Source of the DNA: Proales similis | Lineage: Eukaryota; Rotifera; Eurotatoria; Ploima; Proalidae | DNA: 64,000 nt | Reading direction: 5' to 3' | Assembly (NCBI GenBank): GCA_019059635.1 | Contig: JAGVRJ010000012.1 | Location: 806,001-870,000 of the forward strand | Shown here: positions 11,527 through 23,861 of the stretch, piece after piece | Position numbering within the stretch: position 1 is the first letter of the stretch | Layout of the letters: every line of letters starts with the position of its first letter | Made by a program: the position numbers and the translations under genes | Notes under the pieces: generated by a model | Database searches by the model: none | What the model was told of the DNA's origin: nothing | Seen by the model: the letters and a program-made list of their open reading frames with translations, nothing else

Positions 11527-13591
11527 ATGAGTGAAGGCGATAGAAAAGTTTCTCTCAGAAGGTTTTTTTCATTTAATTTGTATAGCGACAGTTCAAACTT
11601 GTCTTCTGGAACCGATGAAGATGACCAGAAACCAGAAATGCCTTTTACCGACAAAGCAGATGCAAAAATTCAAGTCAAAGTGACACCACAGGGTGAAGAC
11701 CTATCAGCTAACGATTCGGATGCCTCACTTTTAAGACCCAATTCAAAAAAACTGCTGAACCGAGCAAATAATTTAATTGGCAATTTAAGTCAGCTTATAA
11801 GTTCGCCGGTTAAGTCTGATAGTTCATCACTTGATCCGAAGTTTTTTGATGTTGGAGTCAAAGACAGTTTAGGCAATGGAGAGTATCAGAGTGTTGATAT
11901 CTATTCAGAAATTGCTCGTAATAGCTCTTCTAGCGAGGAAGCTAAATATAAGCAGTCAAGCGAAAAGTTCGAGATGATGAGCCGAACTTCATCCCTTAAA
12001 ACCTGTCTTAAAACACGTAATCAGCCCGTCCTTATGGAGCCTGAGGGAGAAGAATATTGTAGCAAACTAATTAGACCACCGCTTTTATTTCCTCTTAATC
12101 AGTCTCCCATGCCTAAGCAACATGTGATGAGCAAATTTAAATGTCTCCGATATCGGTCTGTTTGACGAATACTTATTTACAATTGTGTACTTAATCAATT
12201 ATGAAACCATTCATTACATTCAATAGGAATTTAGGAAAATCCGGGCTAAGAGTTTCTCAGTTTGGTCTAGGAACTTGGATTACATTCGGATCTCAAATAT
12301 CGGAAAATGTTGCCGAAGAAATACTCACTACTGCTTATGAAAACGGAATAAATTTATTTGATACTGCAGAAGTTTATGCTGCAGGAAGGTGAGTGGTATT
12401 CCAAACAGATCAAAGCCATTTTTTACTTAATTTACTTTCAGAGCTGAGGTAACCCTAGGCAAAATTCTTAAAAAAAAACCTTGGAAAAGGTCCAGCTACA
12501 TAGTTACAACTAAAATATATTGGGGTGGAAAGTGAGAAAGACCTCATCTTTCTTTCATCATGCTTGAATCTGTATTTAAAAAAATTAGGGCTGAAACAGA
12601 GAAAGGTCTTTCAAGAAAGCATATAATCGAGGGTTTGCGTGGATCTCTCGAGCGTCTCCAGCTTGAATATGTAGACATTGTTTTCGCCAATAAGCCAGAC
12701 CCGCATACTCCTATGGAAGGTGAGTAAAATATGGTTTTATTCCGTTGAGAATTATTCTAGGCCTGAACCCCTTCGTCAGAAATCGTACGAGCCTTCTCAC
12801 ACGTAATTAATTCAAATATGGCTTTTTATTGGGGAACTTCTCACTGGACAGTGATGGAAATCATGGTTAGAACAGAAATATGCTATAACATGCAATATCA
12901 ATTGATAAACTTTTTCAAACAAATAAGGAGGCATATTCAGTAGCAAGGCAATTTAATTTGATTCCACCTATGTGTGAGCAAACAGAGTATAACATGCTTC
13001 AACGGGATGAAGTAGAGATTTCTATGCCGGACCTTTATAATCGAATTGGTATTGGTTGTATGATATCCAGCCCTTTGGCAAGTGGAATACTCACTGGGAA
13101 ATATACGGATGGCATACCTCCAGATTCTAGGGCTTCTTTAAAAGTAACACAACTAACACATAAGTTAAACGGGATTAAAAAAAATCTCTAAAGGGGTTGG
13201 CTTGGCTGCGTAACAGATTGATGAGCGATGATGGACGACGAAAGATCTCCAAAGTGAAGGAACTTAATTTGATCGCAGATAAACTTGAGTGTAGTGTTGC
13301 TCAGCTCGCTATTGGTAATCTCATAGAATATTGTTTTTGATTCGTGTACTTAACGATATTTTAAAAGCTTGGTGTCTTAAAAATGAGACGTGCCATTGTA
13401 TTTTGCTGGGAGTGTCGTCTGTTGAACAGTTAGTTGAAAATATCCAAGCAACGTTTATTTTACCCAAATTGACAACAGCAATCACGGCTGAAATTGAACG
13501 TATTTTAACCAATCGACCGAACCCTCTCCCTCTTACAAGACCTCCTTCATCTATTGATAATCCCAGAAACTCCAGAAGCTTCAAGAAATAA
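11527..13591 (+). CDS. KCNAB: Voltage-gated K+ channel beta subunit (aldo-keto reductase fold)
   Basis: Cytoplasmic auxiliary subunit that docks under Kv1-type channels and binds NADPH. Eight exons (11527-12155, 12227-12388, 12442-12531, 12589-12719, 12780-12865, 12928-13143, 13194-13314, 13368-13591) total exactly 552 codons plus stop. The AKR core is complete: [22 protein letters not shown] (catalytic Asp and Tyr), [13 protein letters not shown] (Lys), [29 protein letters not shown] and [14 protein letters not shown]. Exon 1 encodes about 210 Ser/Asp-rich residues and splices inside the typical LRYR|NLGKSG sequence. A second ATG at 12201, within intron 1 and in frame with exon 2, would give a short form starting [15 protein letters not shown], as alternative promoters do in this family. 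YEATS4 follows 246 bp downstream. Confidence 0.93.
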
Positions 13592-13837
13592 GACAATTAA
13601 TTATAGGTAACGGTATTATTTAATACCTTTTTTTCGAAGGGAAGCGAACTTTGAGCCATAATGGAAAATTTTTATCTTTCAATACGTTTTAAAGTGAATA
13701 AAGGCTTACGTTCTGATAGATTCGAGACAATTTTATTTTCTTTATTTCTTTTTCAAAACATGATGCTTGTTTTGCCATGCGTGATTCTTATGCTCCCAAC
13801 TTGAGATTGTTGAAATAATCTTAATCTTAAAACCAAG

Positions 13838-14810
13838 ATGTTAAGTGCGGACTCCGAGAGTAATTCGAACAGTTCTTTAACTCGAATGAAAGTATGTTAA
13901 GTTCTTCAAGCTATTCATAAAAAGGATTTTTAAAGGGGTATGCTTGATTCAATTAAAGAATTTAACAATTGTCAAGTCGATTGTTTATGGAAACAACTCT
14001 CGCTACTTTGGCAAAAAACGTGAAGAAGATGGCCATACTCATGCCTGGTCTTTCTATCTTAAACCTTACGATAATGAAGTAAGACAGACTATCAAAATCA
14101 GCAACTTAATTTTACTTTTTTTTATTCTTCAAGGACCCGGCTACGTTTATTCAGCGTGTACAAATTAAACTACATGACAGTTACACCAATCCTACCCGAG
14201 GTTAATTTTGATTTATCTGGAAAAAATATTTTCTAAACCGAATTGAACATTTTCAAAGTGCTTTACAAAGCCCCTTACGAAGTTCACGAGACGGGATGGG
14301 GAGAGTTTGAAATAACATGCAAAATATTTTTTAATGATCCAAGCGAAAAGCCAGTAAATACCAATATTTTCGAGCTTTAAAATTGAATACTAAGTGAAAA
14401 TTTTAAAAGCTTACTATTTTTCATCTGCTAAAACTTTTCTCAACCGACCCTGACGTAATTTCTGGGAAAAAAAACTTTGTCAACGAATATTACGACGAAA
14501 TTGTTTTCCATGAGCCAACACAAGCTATGTATCAAATGTTGAAAAATTCAAAACCTCTCATGCCCATAAGTTATAAACATGAAACTGACTGTAATAACCT
14601 TTTCAGTTATTGCAAGAGAACTCTAATTAACAAAAAATTTAAGTTAAACTTAAGGAAAAATTTACATTGAAAAAAATAGAAGAGGCAAAAGAAAAAGTTC
14701 GAAGCGAAATAAGGGAGCTCAAGGATAGACTTGAATGTACACAAAAAAATTTGGATTCTGTTAAACATCAGCTGGGCGCTGAGGAGCTATTATTGGATGA
14801 AGCTTTATAA
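13838..14810 (+). CDS. YEATS4: YEATS domain protein GAS41 (YEATS4)
   Basis: Acyl-lysine histone reader shared by the SRCAP and TIP60/p400 remodelling complexes. Six exons (13838-13891, 13935-14078, 14134-14200, 14259-14353, 14410-14590, 14644-14810) give 235 aa, close to the usual 227. The YEATS domain is unmistakable: [52 protein letters not shown] with the Trp of the acyl-lysine cage, [11 protein letters not shown] and HLLKLFS. It is followed by [16 protein letters not shown], then YKHETDF and the C-terminal coiled coil ([20 protein letters not shown]). The first exon is only 18 codons. The stop lies 160 bp before the ASCC3 start. Confidence 0.93.
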
Positions 14811-14970
14811 AAATTAAAAGACAACAATCTGTAATTTGCTGTTTAGTTTGGTTTGTCAAATAAATGTGAGCTATTTTTAAGCAAATTTCATTCGATTGTG
14901 TAATGCATTCACTCTTGCTTGCCACCTATTTAATGATGCATACTCAGACTAAATTTTGAAACTTGAGAAT

Positions 14971-17900
14971 ATGCAGTTAGAGGAATCTTTAGTTTTACCA
15001 CGTATGAGTGGGACCCTAAGGGCTCTCTCAAACCATAAAAAGCATTCACTTGAAGAAGCTGACTTAGAAAGAAAAATCTTGCAGAAACGAGTTCAAGAAC
15101 AACAAGGATTTTCCAGTTCTGCGAAATGTCTTTCTTGGAGTCAAATTATTCAAGAGTTTTCCCTTAATGAGAAAAATGATCAGTTCATTCTGCAAAATCT
15201 GGAAAAGTTAAGAAACTTTATCATTTCAAATATCTTAACTGATAATGAATGTTTAAGCCTTCACGAAACCACCCTCTTTATTTTACAGTTGTTTTTCAAG
15301 CATCGATCTTCGGATGTAAATTCTCCAACCTTTTTTGACGACGTCAATAAAATATACAAACAATTGAATTCGAAATTCGGCCAACTTCCACGTAATCACT
15401 TAGAGGAGTGCAAAGATATTATGACAAGAATTTTCACCGAACTTGAGCGCTCTAATCGTATTCGGAATCTTCGTTCTCTACTTGATCAAGCTTTCTTAAG
15501 CTTTGAAACAGAAAGTCAACACCAAACGAATGAGTCTTATTTTGGTCAAAATATAAAATTTAATTCATTTTATCAGCTACCATTTGAAAAACCGACTCAA
15601 CTATACGACCTAGAAAATGATGAAATGATCGAAACTCCAGATGCAACGTTCAATATTTCTAACTTTACTGTCTTTGAAAGCTCTAACCAACAAGCTGTAC
15701 ATATTGACCGAACCGAATATCTCGATTGGATGTCAACTCTGCCAAGTGAAATAGCTCAAATCGTCTGCGAGCGTCTAGGCAGTTTGGAAAATGAGCTACA
15801 ATTGCAAACTGAAATTTTGGAGCTCCTGGGATATGAAAAAATAGATTTGGCTGAGTTTTTACTAACTAATCGAAGTTCAATTTTGAATGCATACCGCTCG
15901 CTTGTAAAGGAAGAAGGATTACGTAGAGAAAATCGGACAAAATTCGCTGGACAGAGCCAGACGGCTTTGGCTATTGCATCAGAAATTACTGTTCATACAG
16001 AAGCAGAAAAGAAATTGAAAAAATTAATTCAAAAAGAAAAAAAAAGAACTGTTCGAACCACAGACTCGCCTGATCAAAAGTCTGATGATTTCGATCCGGA
16101 TAGATTGAGAAAAAATAGAGAGGATCAGTTAGCTGAGGCCCACATGTTACAAATATATAACCAGCAACGTCTCGCAAATTTACAGCTCAAAGACACGCGT
16201 AGAATTAATCTCGACCAATATCCGTATATATTTGATTCTGTATTGAGAACTATTACTGCTTCAGCTTTTATCGCAGGTTCAAAAATTATGCTGCCTGAGA
16301 ATGCAACCCGAGTTGACTCAAGGGCGTTTGAAGAGGTTCTTATTCCCGCCAGTGATTCAAAGACATTCAGTGCTGAATTTTATCGAGGGAAAAAAGAAGA
16401 AATTGTTTTTCGGCCGTTCAAGAAGGTTTCTGAGCTTGATGAGATTGGTCAGATAGCTTTTCGTAATACTAAGTCTCTGAATCGAATTCAGTCAGTTGTA
16501 TTTGAAGCTGCGTACAATACAAATCAGAATTTACTTATTTGCGCTCCCACAGGAGCAGGAAAAACAAACATAGCAATGTTAACAATTGTGAACGAAATCA
16601 AAAGGCACTTTGATGGGGTCAAGTTAAACCGAAACGACTTCAAAATAGTTTACATAGCTCCCATGAAAGCTCTTGCGGCCGAAATGGTTGATAATTTTTC
16701 AAAAAGACTTGAACCGCTTGGAATTGTAGTTCGTGAACTTACTGGAGATATGCAGCTCACAAAACAAGAAATAGTTCAGACCCAAATGTTGATCACAACT
16801 CCTGAAAAATGGGATGTGGTTACTCGCAAAAGCCTGGGTGACATCTCTCTCAGTTTGTTAGTAAAACTCCTTATAATTGACGAAGTGCATCTTCTTCACG
16901 ATGATCGAGGTTCAGTTATTGAGACAATTGTGGCAAGAACATTACGCCAAGTTGAATCAAGCCAGAAGATGATAAGAATAGTTGGCTTATCAGCAACCTT
17001 GCCCAATTATATGGACGTAGCTCGATTTTTAGATGTTGATCCACGTACCGGTCTTTTTTTCTTCGATTCTCGATTTCGACCAGTTCCTCTCGCTCAGACT
17101 TTTATCGGTGTAAAAGGAAATAGCAAAATAATGCAACAACAGCAAATGGATGAAACATGCTATGACAAGACCCTTGAAATGGTCAAGCTCGGTCACCAGG
17201 TCATGGTTTTTGTTCACGCAAGAAATGCAACACTTAAAACTGCACTTAAGCTTCGAGAAATAGCCAAAAACCAAGGAGAGCTCAAGTACTTTATAGCAGA
17301 GGATTCAAATGAAATGGGCGAAGCGCAGAAACAAATTCAAAAATCGAAAAACAAGCAGCTAAGAGAAATTTTCAGCGATGGTTTCGCTATGCATCATGCG
17401 GGAATGCTTAGGTCAGATCGAAATTTGGTAGAGCGTCTCTTCCTAAAGGGGCTGATCCGAGTACTTGTATGCACAGCCACTTTAGCATGGGGTGTAAACC
17501 TTCCAGCTCATGCAGTTATAATAAAAGGAACTGAGCTGTACGATTCAAAAAAAGGCTCTTTTGTTGACCTATCAATGCTCGATATATTACAGATATTCGG
17601 TCGAGCCGGAAGACCTCAGTTTGATAAAAGTGGTGAAGCGTTTATAATAACAACTCACAGTAAACTTTCACATTACCTTGGTTTACTCACTCAGCAAACG
17701 CCGATTGAGAGTCAATTTATAAATAATTTGGCCGATAATTTAAACGCAGAAATATGCTTAGGAAGTGTAACTAATGTCGAAGAAGGCGTTAAATGGCTAA
17801 GCTACACTTACTTACATGTCCGCATGAAATTGAACCCACTGGCCTACGGTATAACATATAAAACTTTGGAAACAGATCCTGCCTTAAGCCTTTATCGCGA

Positions 17901-20900
17901 GGATCTCATTCGAGTGGCCGCGAGACTACTTGATAAAGAAAGAATGGTCCGTTTTGATGAGGCCACCGGATCCTTGAATCCTACAGATCTTGGTAGAACA
18001 GCGAGCCATTTTTATATAAAGTACAGCACTGTTGAAATATTTAACTCAAAGCTCAAGGAGATAATGAATGATAAAGAAGTGTTAGCTTTAATATCTGAAA
18101 GCACTGAATTCCAGCAGCTTAAGGTTCGTGATGAAGAAATAGAGGAGCTGGACAAATTACTTGAGACATGTGAACTTCCAGTGATGGGTGGAGTCGAAAA
18201 TCCCCAAGGAAAAGTGAACTGCTTAATTCAGAATTATATATCCCGAGGAAGAGTAGACGGGTTTTCTCTAGTCAGTGATATGGCTTACGTAGCTCAAAAT
18301 CTGCCAAGAATATCAAGAGCTCTATTTGAAATTGTTCTTAAAAAAGGTTGGGCTTTGACCTGTGGCCGTCTTCTTGTTTTATGTAAATCGATTGAAAAAC
18401 AAATTTGGCCTTTTCAAACGCCACTAAGACAATTTGAAAGCGTATTGACTTACGATATCATAAGCAAAATAGAAGACAAACGATTCTCAATCGAAAAGCT
18501 TCGTGAAATGAGTTCTAAAGAACTTGGGTTATTATTGCACAACCAGAGAATGAGTATGAAGCTCAAAGAATGCTTGAGCTATTTACCCGTACTTGAAATA
18601 GATACCTCATTGCACCCAATCACTCGGACAGTTCTCAAAATTAAAGTAACTCTAAATGCAAATTTCGAATGGAACGACAGAGTTCATGGTCAATCTGAAT
18701 TTTTCTGGATGTGGATAGAGGACCCAAATCATAATCATATTTACCACCATGAATATTTTAATCTCCAAAAAAAAATGGTTAAGAATAGAGAGCCTCAAAT
18801 TATTACTTTTACAATACCTATATTCGAGCCATTGCCTTCACAGTATATTTTGCGGGTGATGAGTGATCGATGGCTGGGTATTGAATTCATTCATTCGATA
18901 TCTTTCAAACATTTGATATTGCCGGATCAGCATCCGCCGCATACAGAACTTCTTGACTTAGATCCTTTGCCTGTTAATGCTTTACAGAACCCAGCTTTTG
19001 AGGGGCTTTACTCATTTACCCACTTCAATCCGATACAAACTCAAATATTCCATTGTTTCTATCATACCGATAACAATTGTCTTTTAGGCGCTCCAACTGG
19101 AAGTGGCAAGACAATTGCGGCTGAGCTAGCCATATTTCGTGTTTTTAATCAGTCTGAACGCAAAAAAGTTGTATATATTGCTCCCCTTAAAGCTCTTGTG
19201 CGAGAGAGAATCAATGATTGGAAAGATAGATTTGAAAAAAGGCTTGGAAAGCGAGTTGTTGAACTCACAGGAGATGTTGCACCTGACATGCGGATTTTGG
19301 CGGATGCAGACGTCATTATAACTACGCCGGAAAAATGGGACGGTATATCACGAAGTTGGCAGACTCGTAACTATGTTAAAGCAGTTGCGTTAATCGTCAT
19401 TGATGAAATTCATCTATTGGGTGAAGATCGTGGCCCTGTGCTTGAGGTTATTGTATCACGGACGAACTTCATCTCGTCGAACACCAATTACCCAGTACGT
19501 GTGATTGGCCTTTCAACAGCATTGGCAAACGCACAAGACTTAGCTAATTGGCTAGGAATTAAGCAAATGGGATTGTATAATTTCAAACCCTCTGTTCGTC
19601 CTGTTCCGCTTGAAGTGCACATTCAAGGCTATGCAGGGAAACACTACTGTCCTCGAATGGCAACAATGAATAAACCCTGTTTTCAGGCAATTCGAATGCA
19701 TTCACCAGAAAAGCCAGTATTGATATTTGTTTCGTCAAGAAGGCAAACACGTTTAACTGCCCTGGACCTCATTTCTTATCTAGCAACAGAGCCGAATCCC
19801 AAACAATGGCTCAGAATGGGAGAAGAAGAAATAATTGCAATAAGCTCACAGGTTTCGGACCAAAACTTAAAACTCACCTTGGCGTTTGGAATAGGCCTCC
19901 ATCATGCAGGCTTGAACGAAACTGATCGGAAAATAGTTGAAGAACTTTTTCTTAGACAAAATATTCAAATATTAGTCGCAACTAGCACGGTAAGTTTGAT
20001 TTTGAAAAAGTTTAAATAGTGCCCTATCAGAAAGATTTTACAAAAAAATTTGAAAGCTCGCATGGGGTCTAAATTTTCCCGCTCATTTGGTGATTGTCAA
20101 AGGAACTGAATATTATGATGGGAAATCGAAGCGTTATGTGGACTTTCCCATAACCGATGTACATATCGCGCCAAATAGTGACGTATAAATTGGGAATTTT
20201 ATTTCATAATTAAGAATAAATTATAATACTATACCTATCTGAATAGAAATTTTCAGTGATCTTTGCTTTCAGAATGATTTCGGAAGAACTCTACCATACA
20301 AAAGAAAAGTATGAACGCGAGCTCAAAGAGAACATAAACGAATGTCGGAAAATATTTCAGGAAAAATTTGGAGACTATTCAGATGTTCAAATCGCAGTTG
20401 CCCCGGGTAAAGTATTTTCAATTTGTTTCAAATCTTTTATTCAGCAATCTCAGTTCCCCAGGAAGGGTAAATCTTATTGGTGAGCATACTGATTATAATG
20501 AAGGGTTCGTATTACCAATGGCGATTCCGCTTTTCACCGTGGTTGTTGGAAGACTAAACAGCAGTTCAGAAAACAAGTGTCGTGTAATAACACTTGCAGA
20601 AAATATTCCAGGCGACGGTGCAGTAGAATTCAATTTAAATGAGCCGAAAAGAATTGAGGGAAGTAAATCTTGGGCTAATTACATCATTGGAGTAGCAGCT
20701 TATCACCAAGGTATGCCAAAATAATAAGAGCATCCATTTTATTTCAAAAATAATTCGGATTAGGCCCAAAAGCGTCTTTTGACGCTGTAGTCAAGTCCAA
20801 TGTTCCTCTCGGAGCAGGGCTCTCAAGTTCCGCGTCCCTTGAAGTGGCATTTTACACCTTAATTGACGGTCTTTTGGGAGGTTTGAAATGAACGAAATTT

Positions 20901-23607
20901 AAACTCGATTAATGGTTTACATTTTTAAGTATTTTTTTCTTTTAGTCGAATCAGATAAGCAGGCGAAAGCTCTTGCCTGTCAAAAGGCTGAAAATGTGTT
21001 TGCGAATGTGCCATGTGGGATAATGGATCAGTTTGTGTCGACTATGGGGGAAGAAGGACACGTTGTTTTGATCGACTGCAGGTAATCGAGATTTCAACCA
21101 GAGAATTTACGCAAAATATTTTCAACGGAAACTGATCTAGAAACTTCGAGAGTAAAAATTATCCACTTGCAAACCCTGACTTAGCAGTGGTAGTGATCAA
21201 TTCGAACGTTAAACACCAACTTGAGGGTAGTGAATATTCAAGTCGCAGATCTCAATGCGAGATTGTTGCTGATAAGCTAGGAGTTAAAACACTTCGAGAA
21301 GCAAATATGACAGAACTCATAGGTAATTTGGACTTTCAAAAATTATTTATTTGGATATTTAGAGATCTTTTCAGCCCTTCGTCCGCAAATTGATGATTCA
21401 TCATTCCGACGGGCGCGCCACGTAATTACTGAGATTGAGAGAACAGTAAATGCTGCCCAAGCATTAGAAAGAAGAGATTATGTGGAATTCGGAAGGCTCA
21501 TGAACGAAAGTCACAACTCGCTTAGGTATTCAAATTTAAAGCTTCAAAAGGCAATATACAATTCAATTCAATTGATTCTTGATATTTTTTAGAGATGATT
21601 TCGAAGTATCTTGCAAAGAACTAGACTTACTTGTTGAAATAGCTCGAGGGGTTCCAGGAGTGCTTGGAAGCAGAATGACTGGTGGGGGCTTTGGAGGTTG
21701 CACAGTTAGCCTAGTATTAGAGACCGCTGTATCAGACCTTATCAAAAACGTTCACGTAAGCGCTAAAGTTTAATCGAATAAACTTATGAATAATTAGATT
21801 GTTATGAAAGGAACGCTTCAACGGCAAACCGGGATTCTATGTTTGCACACCATGTCAAGGTGCAACTCTCATTAGAAACTAATTAAATCATAGCGAGATA
21901 GCACAATCTAAACTTGGATTTGTTTCTCAAGACATGAGCTCTACAAAATCACGCGCAAAATATGTCACCTTATTAGTTTTCTAGTTTTCATTATCATAAA
22001 CTGAAGGTATAATAAACGTATAGATTTGACCGCTCAAAAAGCTGATTATTTCCATATGATTGCAGATGATGGGTCGAGCCGGTAAGAAAAGCTTTTATTT
22101 TAAACACAAATTTTTTTATGAGATCTAATCTAACTTAAATTTTAAAGGGCGACCTCAATTTGATGATTCTGGAAAAGCAATTATTATGGTACACGATGTT
22201 AAAAAGCACTTTTACAAGAAATTTCTTTACGAACCATTTCCTGTCGAGTCGAGTCTTCTCTCCGTTCTCTCCGATCATCTCAATGCGGAAATTGTTGCTG
22301 GAACTATAACTTCTAGACAAGAAGCGATTGAATATCTGACTTGGACTTACTTTTTCAGACGTTTGCTTATGAATCCCAGCTACTATGAGCTTGAATCGCT
22401 AGACAAAAAAGATATCAATCTTTTTTTAACTGATTTAATTAGGAACTGCCTCATCGAGTTGGAGGTTTCAAAATGTATTCGAGTTGAAGAAAACGGTCAA
22501 ATTGAAGCAACGACAGCTGGTCGAATCGCCTCATTTTATTATTTATCACACAAAACCATAAGAAAATTCCAAGATTTATTAGATGACAAAGTGGACATTG
22601 AGTCACTTATTGGAATAGTTTCACTGGCCTCAGAATTTGATGAGTTGCCAGTTCGACATAATGAAGACAAAATGAACCAAGAATTAAGTCGCGACCTCCC
22701 ATTAAAAGTGAATCCATACACATTTGACCAACCGAGTACCAAATGTAATCTTCTCCTACAAGCTCACTTTACACGCGCCACTTTACCATGCTCTGACTAT
22801 TTAACGGACACTCGAAGTGTACTTGATCAATGTATTCGAATAATGCAAGCAATTTTAGACTTGAGTGCTGAACAGGGTTGGATTCGAGCATGTATTCAAA
22901 TTATAAACCTTATTCAAATGACCTGCCAAGGAAGGTGGCTTCATGAGTCAGACCTGCTTACCCTTCCTCATGTTGAGCCGGAGCATTTAATCCGCTTTTT
23001 TGAGTTTAAACCAAAAATTGATGTCTTGGCTAAGCTTCTTTACATACAAGAGAGAAACGAGACGAGCAGCCTTGTGAATCAAATATTTGGGCGTGATTTG
23101 GATGCCTACCAAAAAAAAGAAATCTGCTCAGTTCTACCAGTCTTTCCTCAAGTTGAAGTTTCTTTATCTTTGATAGGTTGCTTGCCTTCAAATTCTGGCA
23201 GACCTACAGATGATAAAGAACAAAAAAGGCTATCGATTAACCTATCGAACGAAGAAAAAGTCTATGATCTATTTCAAGATGAAGAATATGTTTTGAATGT
23301 CGAAATAAACCGAATGAATCGATATGTTAAAGATGGAAAAGCGTATGCACCAAAATATCACAAGCCTAAAGACGAAAATTGGATAGCCATTTTAGGCGCT
23401 AACTGCCAAGACTCAGAAAAAGCAGAACTTGTCAGCATGAAAAGGATTAATGCTTCTAAAACAAATTCATATAAAACAAATCTTTATTTCAAAACGCCTG
23501 CAGGATGTGAGATGAATACATTTTCATTTACCTTTTATCTGATGAGCGACGTTTACCTTGGGTTGGATCAGCAATTTGATTTACATTTTAGTCTCAAGCC
23601 GAAATAG
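14971..23607 (+). CDS. ASCC3: Activating signal cointegrator 1 complex subunit 3 (dual-cassette Ski2-like helicase)
   Basis: Large helicase of the ASCC complex, acting in alkylation repair and in splitting collided ribosomes. Exon 1 (14971-19989) carries the N-terminal region ([16 protein letters not shown]), the first RecA pair with APTGAGKT (16543-16566) and [11 protein letters not shown], a winged helix, the first Sec63 unit, and the second cassette with APTGSGKT (19090-19113) and [11 protein letters not shown]. Exon 2 (20057-20158) holds [21 protein letters not shown] 16-22 nt micro-exon at 22060/22066-22081 gives MMGRAG, and exon 4 (22148-23607) gives [10 protein letters not shown] plus the second Sec63 unit. 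The total of about 2,198 aa matches the family. The 1.9 kb intron after exon 2 contains a whole galactokinase gene on the same strand. With a GT-AG splice, the V-L-Q of motif VI is lost. Confidence 0.93.
20274..21882 (+). CDS. GALK1: Galactokinase nested in an ASCC3 intron
   Basis: Phosphorylates galactose at C1, the first committed step of the Leloir pathway, in the cytosol. Eight exons (20274-20406, 20462-20710, 20764-20880, 20946-21081, 21141-21322, 21375-21525, 21593-21755, 21811-21882) sum exactly to 400 aa, the normal size. The GHMP kinase motifs are intact: galactose signature [15 protein letters not shown] (split by intron 1 in the Gly codon), ATP loop [24 protein letters not shown], and the C-terminal [16 protein letters not shown]. 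All five residues expected around the sugar site (R, E, H, D and the later D of MDQ context) are present. The gene lies on the same strand as its host. Its ATG sits one base after a strong acceptor (ctttcag|aATG), so either a 5' UTR intron, trans-splicing or a read-through splice from ASCC3 exon 2 feeds it. Confidence 0.95.
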
Positions 23608-23861
23608 CTCAATAAGCTTTTCACTTGACCTTTTCCATATTTTTGATCAATAAAAAAAATGAAGTGAAGAAAAAGACTTGTTTTTCTAGCACAGTATCAC
23701 CCATTCATAATTGAAAAATTGAATAAGGCAAAAAAACTAGAAAGCAGGAGCCATCTGTATAGAATTAACGGTTCTTTTTAGTTTTCAGTAAATTAAAAAC
23801 ACTCTCTTGGAATTTATTTTTATCTAAGATTTCTTTAAAACAGTAATAGAATTTTAACGAA

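Noticed and set aside
12201..12392. Separate short KCNAB gene starting at ATG 12201
   Set aside because: Not a separate gene: exon 1 at 11527-12155 splices in frame to 12227. Kept only as a possible alternative start.
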